Origin: DASXMX01 sp036495445
Lineage (GTDB): Bacteria > Planctomycetota > Phycisphaerae > Tepidisphaerales > Tepidisphaeraceae
Length of the DNA stretch: 15,686 bases
Assembly: GCA_036495445.1 (NCBI GenBank)
Contig: DASXMX010000625.1
Coordinates: forward strand, 1-15,686
Direction: 5' to 3'
A model generated the notes under the pieces. It ran no database searches. It saw only the letters and a list, made by a program, of their open reading frames with translations, and had not been told where the DNA came from. This document shows positions 14,952 through 15,686 of the stretch, one piece after another. Position numbers and translations under genes: made by a program. The first letter of the stretch is position 1, and every line of letters begins with the position of its first letter.

Positions 14952-15176
14952 GATGGACCTCGGGCAGGACGTCGGCCGCCATCGGCCGCCCCGGCGTTGG
15001 AGAGGGCCGATCACTTGATCTACCGGGCGGTCGATGATCGCGCCCCGGGCGAACGCCGCGCCGCGGCGGCGGGCCGCGGCGAGCCCGGCGGCGTCGATCG
15101 GGTCGCGGTCGATGGCCGTGAGGCTCAGCGGCAGCTCGTCGGCCAATGGCTCGCGCTCGGCGGGATCGGGGTCCAT
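14952..15176 (-). pseudogene. Coding-like stretch, possible small gene or broken N-terminal part
   Basis: Read on the minus strand from an ATG at 15176, about 50 codons have almost all G or C in third position with mixed second positions, as in real genes of this DNA. They encode LADELPLSLTAIDRDPIDA and AARRRGAAFARGAIIDRPV. The pattern then collapses after RPVDQVIG. In the next frame a TAG occurs at that point, so a single-base change may have joined this reading to the downstream 73-residue gene. It could be a short separate gene, a frameshifted one, or a real extension. No domain is recognised. TATACT (complement of 15217-15222) lies about 40 nt upstream. Confidence 0.35.
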
Positions 15177-15438
15177 CGCTGGCGATCGAATTGGCTCTCG
15201 CGGGTCACGTTGAGCGAGTATATCGCGGGGCCATTCCCATGGGCATCGATGGGGGCGGAAGCGAGACGGGCTTGCTGAACGTTCCTCTCGGTGCGGACGT
15301 CGGTCCCCCACAGAAGATACTGGCTGAACGCTTGCGGTGTCTTCCGGCGGGGAGCCAAGACAACCGCGCCGGCCGGGGGCCGGCTCCTCGCGATTTTCCT
15401 GGGGCATGGGCGGACGAGTCGATCGCGGGGGCGGAAGA
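15177..15438. other. No gene recognised
   Basis: Several frames are open on both strands, but none shows domain-like sequence or a consistent codon pattern. The composition is GC-rich and nothing repeat-like is evident until 15439. Confidence 0.4.
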
Positions 15439-15501
15439 GGGCAGGGACGGGGCCCTGCCCCTACATGAGAATACCGGGCAGACACGGGGGTCTGCCCCTA
15501 C
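15439..15501. repeat. Tandem pair of REP-like hairpins
   Basis: Unit 1 (15439-15464) is GGGCAGGG, loop ACGGGG, CCCTGCCC, then CTAC. Unit 2 (15476-15501) is GGGCAGAC, loop ACGGGG, GTCTGCCC, then CTAC. Loop and tail are identical, and the two stem differences are compensated on both sides, so pairing is kept. Eleven bases separate the units. Confidence 0.65.
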
Positions 15502-15534
15502 CGGATCGCCGATCCCGCACCCGGGGACTCTGGG

Positions 15535-15540
15535 TACAAT
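15535..15540 (+). promoter_or_regulatory. -10-like TACAAT before the last gene
   Basis: TACAAT ends 13 nt before the ATG at 15554. No good -35 was found. The same hexamer occurs before the gene at 1711. Confidence 0.35.
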
Positions 15541-15553
15541 GCGAAAACGCCAG

Positions 15554-15686
15554 ATGCCCGAACCGCTTCCACTGGAATACGCCACGCCGACCCCGCAGCC
15601 GGGCGTCGTGCGCGCGACGTTCATTCTGGGCATCGCCTGCGGCCCGCTCGCCTATGGTGTCGGCGCGCTGCTCAGCTTCCTGTTTG
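15554..15686 (+). CDS. N-terminus of a small membrane protein with PLEYATP motif, 3'-truncated by the window
   Basis: 44 complete codons are visible before the window ends. The sequence opens MPEPLPLEYATPTPQPG and continues into a hydrophobic helix (VRATFILGIACGPLAYGVGALLSFLF). An ATG at 15539 in the same frame would add MRKRQ, but it overlaps the TACAAT hexamer, so 15554 is preferred. The head carries the same PL-[NDE]-Y-[AL]-T-P motif as the proteins at 2739 and 12367. Family and length are unknown. There is no Shine-Dalgarno sequence. Confidence 0.6.
   Translation, partial: MPEPLPLEYATPTPQPGVVRATFILGIACGPLAYGVGALLSFLF

Overview
The window is GC-rich and gene-dense. It most likely comes from a planctomycete, probably of the Phycisphaerae type. 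This is inferred from three things: many small carbohydrate and envelope genes with planctomycete-like sequences (a DUF4038-type glycosidase, a ThuA-domain protein, a PhyH dioxygenase, a BamD-like/LptE pair), dispersed palindromic repeats that read 'DTGFQPV' when translated, and a mixture of Shine-Dalgarno starts with starts lying just behind a -10-like hexamer. No rRNA, tRNA, CRISPR array, transposase or integrase was seen.

Layout. 1-1407 is the 3' part of a secreted-type glycoside hydrolase (GH140/DUF4038-like) carrying an inserted galactose-binding-like domain. After a repeat-filled gap comes a three-gene envelope operon joined by two ATGA overlaps (1711-3856): a BamD-like TPR protein, a two-pass membrane protein that looks like the FtsH extracytoplasmic region without its ATPase or protease, and an LptE-like lipoprotein. 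A long hairpin repeat separates it from a PhyH-family dioxygenase (4020-4904). A GH2 beta-galactosidase-like gene follows (5025-7984), broken by what looks like a single missing G near 5208-5211. It converges on a ThuA-domain gene (minus strand, 8755-7991).

From 8756 to 9146 there is a structured intergenic region with a candidate promoter, hairpins and a perfect 28-bp palindrome. Then come a convergent pair of small genes (BamE/SmpA-like 9147-9392; unknown 9726-9400), a double-FHA-domain protein on the minus strand (11007-9901), an alpha/beta hydrolase (11187-12068) and a small two-pass membrane protein on the minus strand (12367-12134).

12541-14612 holds three co-oriented genes: a small unknown protein, a divergent dCTP deaminase/dUTPase-fold protein and an Mrr-type restriction endonuclease. 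Their codon use appears less GC-biased than that of their neighbours, and together they could be an acquired nucleotide/DNA-defence module; this is inference. The right end holds a small conserved-looking minus-strand protein (14951-14730) with a coding-like stretch upstream, a tandem pair of covarying hairpin repeats (15439-15501), and the start of another small membrane protein.

Three membrane proteins in the window (at 2739, 12367 and 15554) share the N-terminal motif PL-[NDE]-Y-[AL]-T-P ahead of the first membrane helix.
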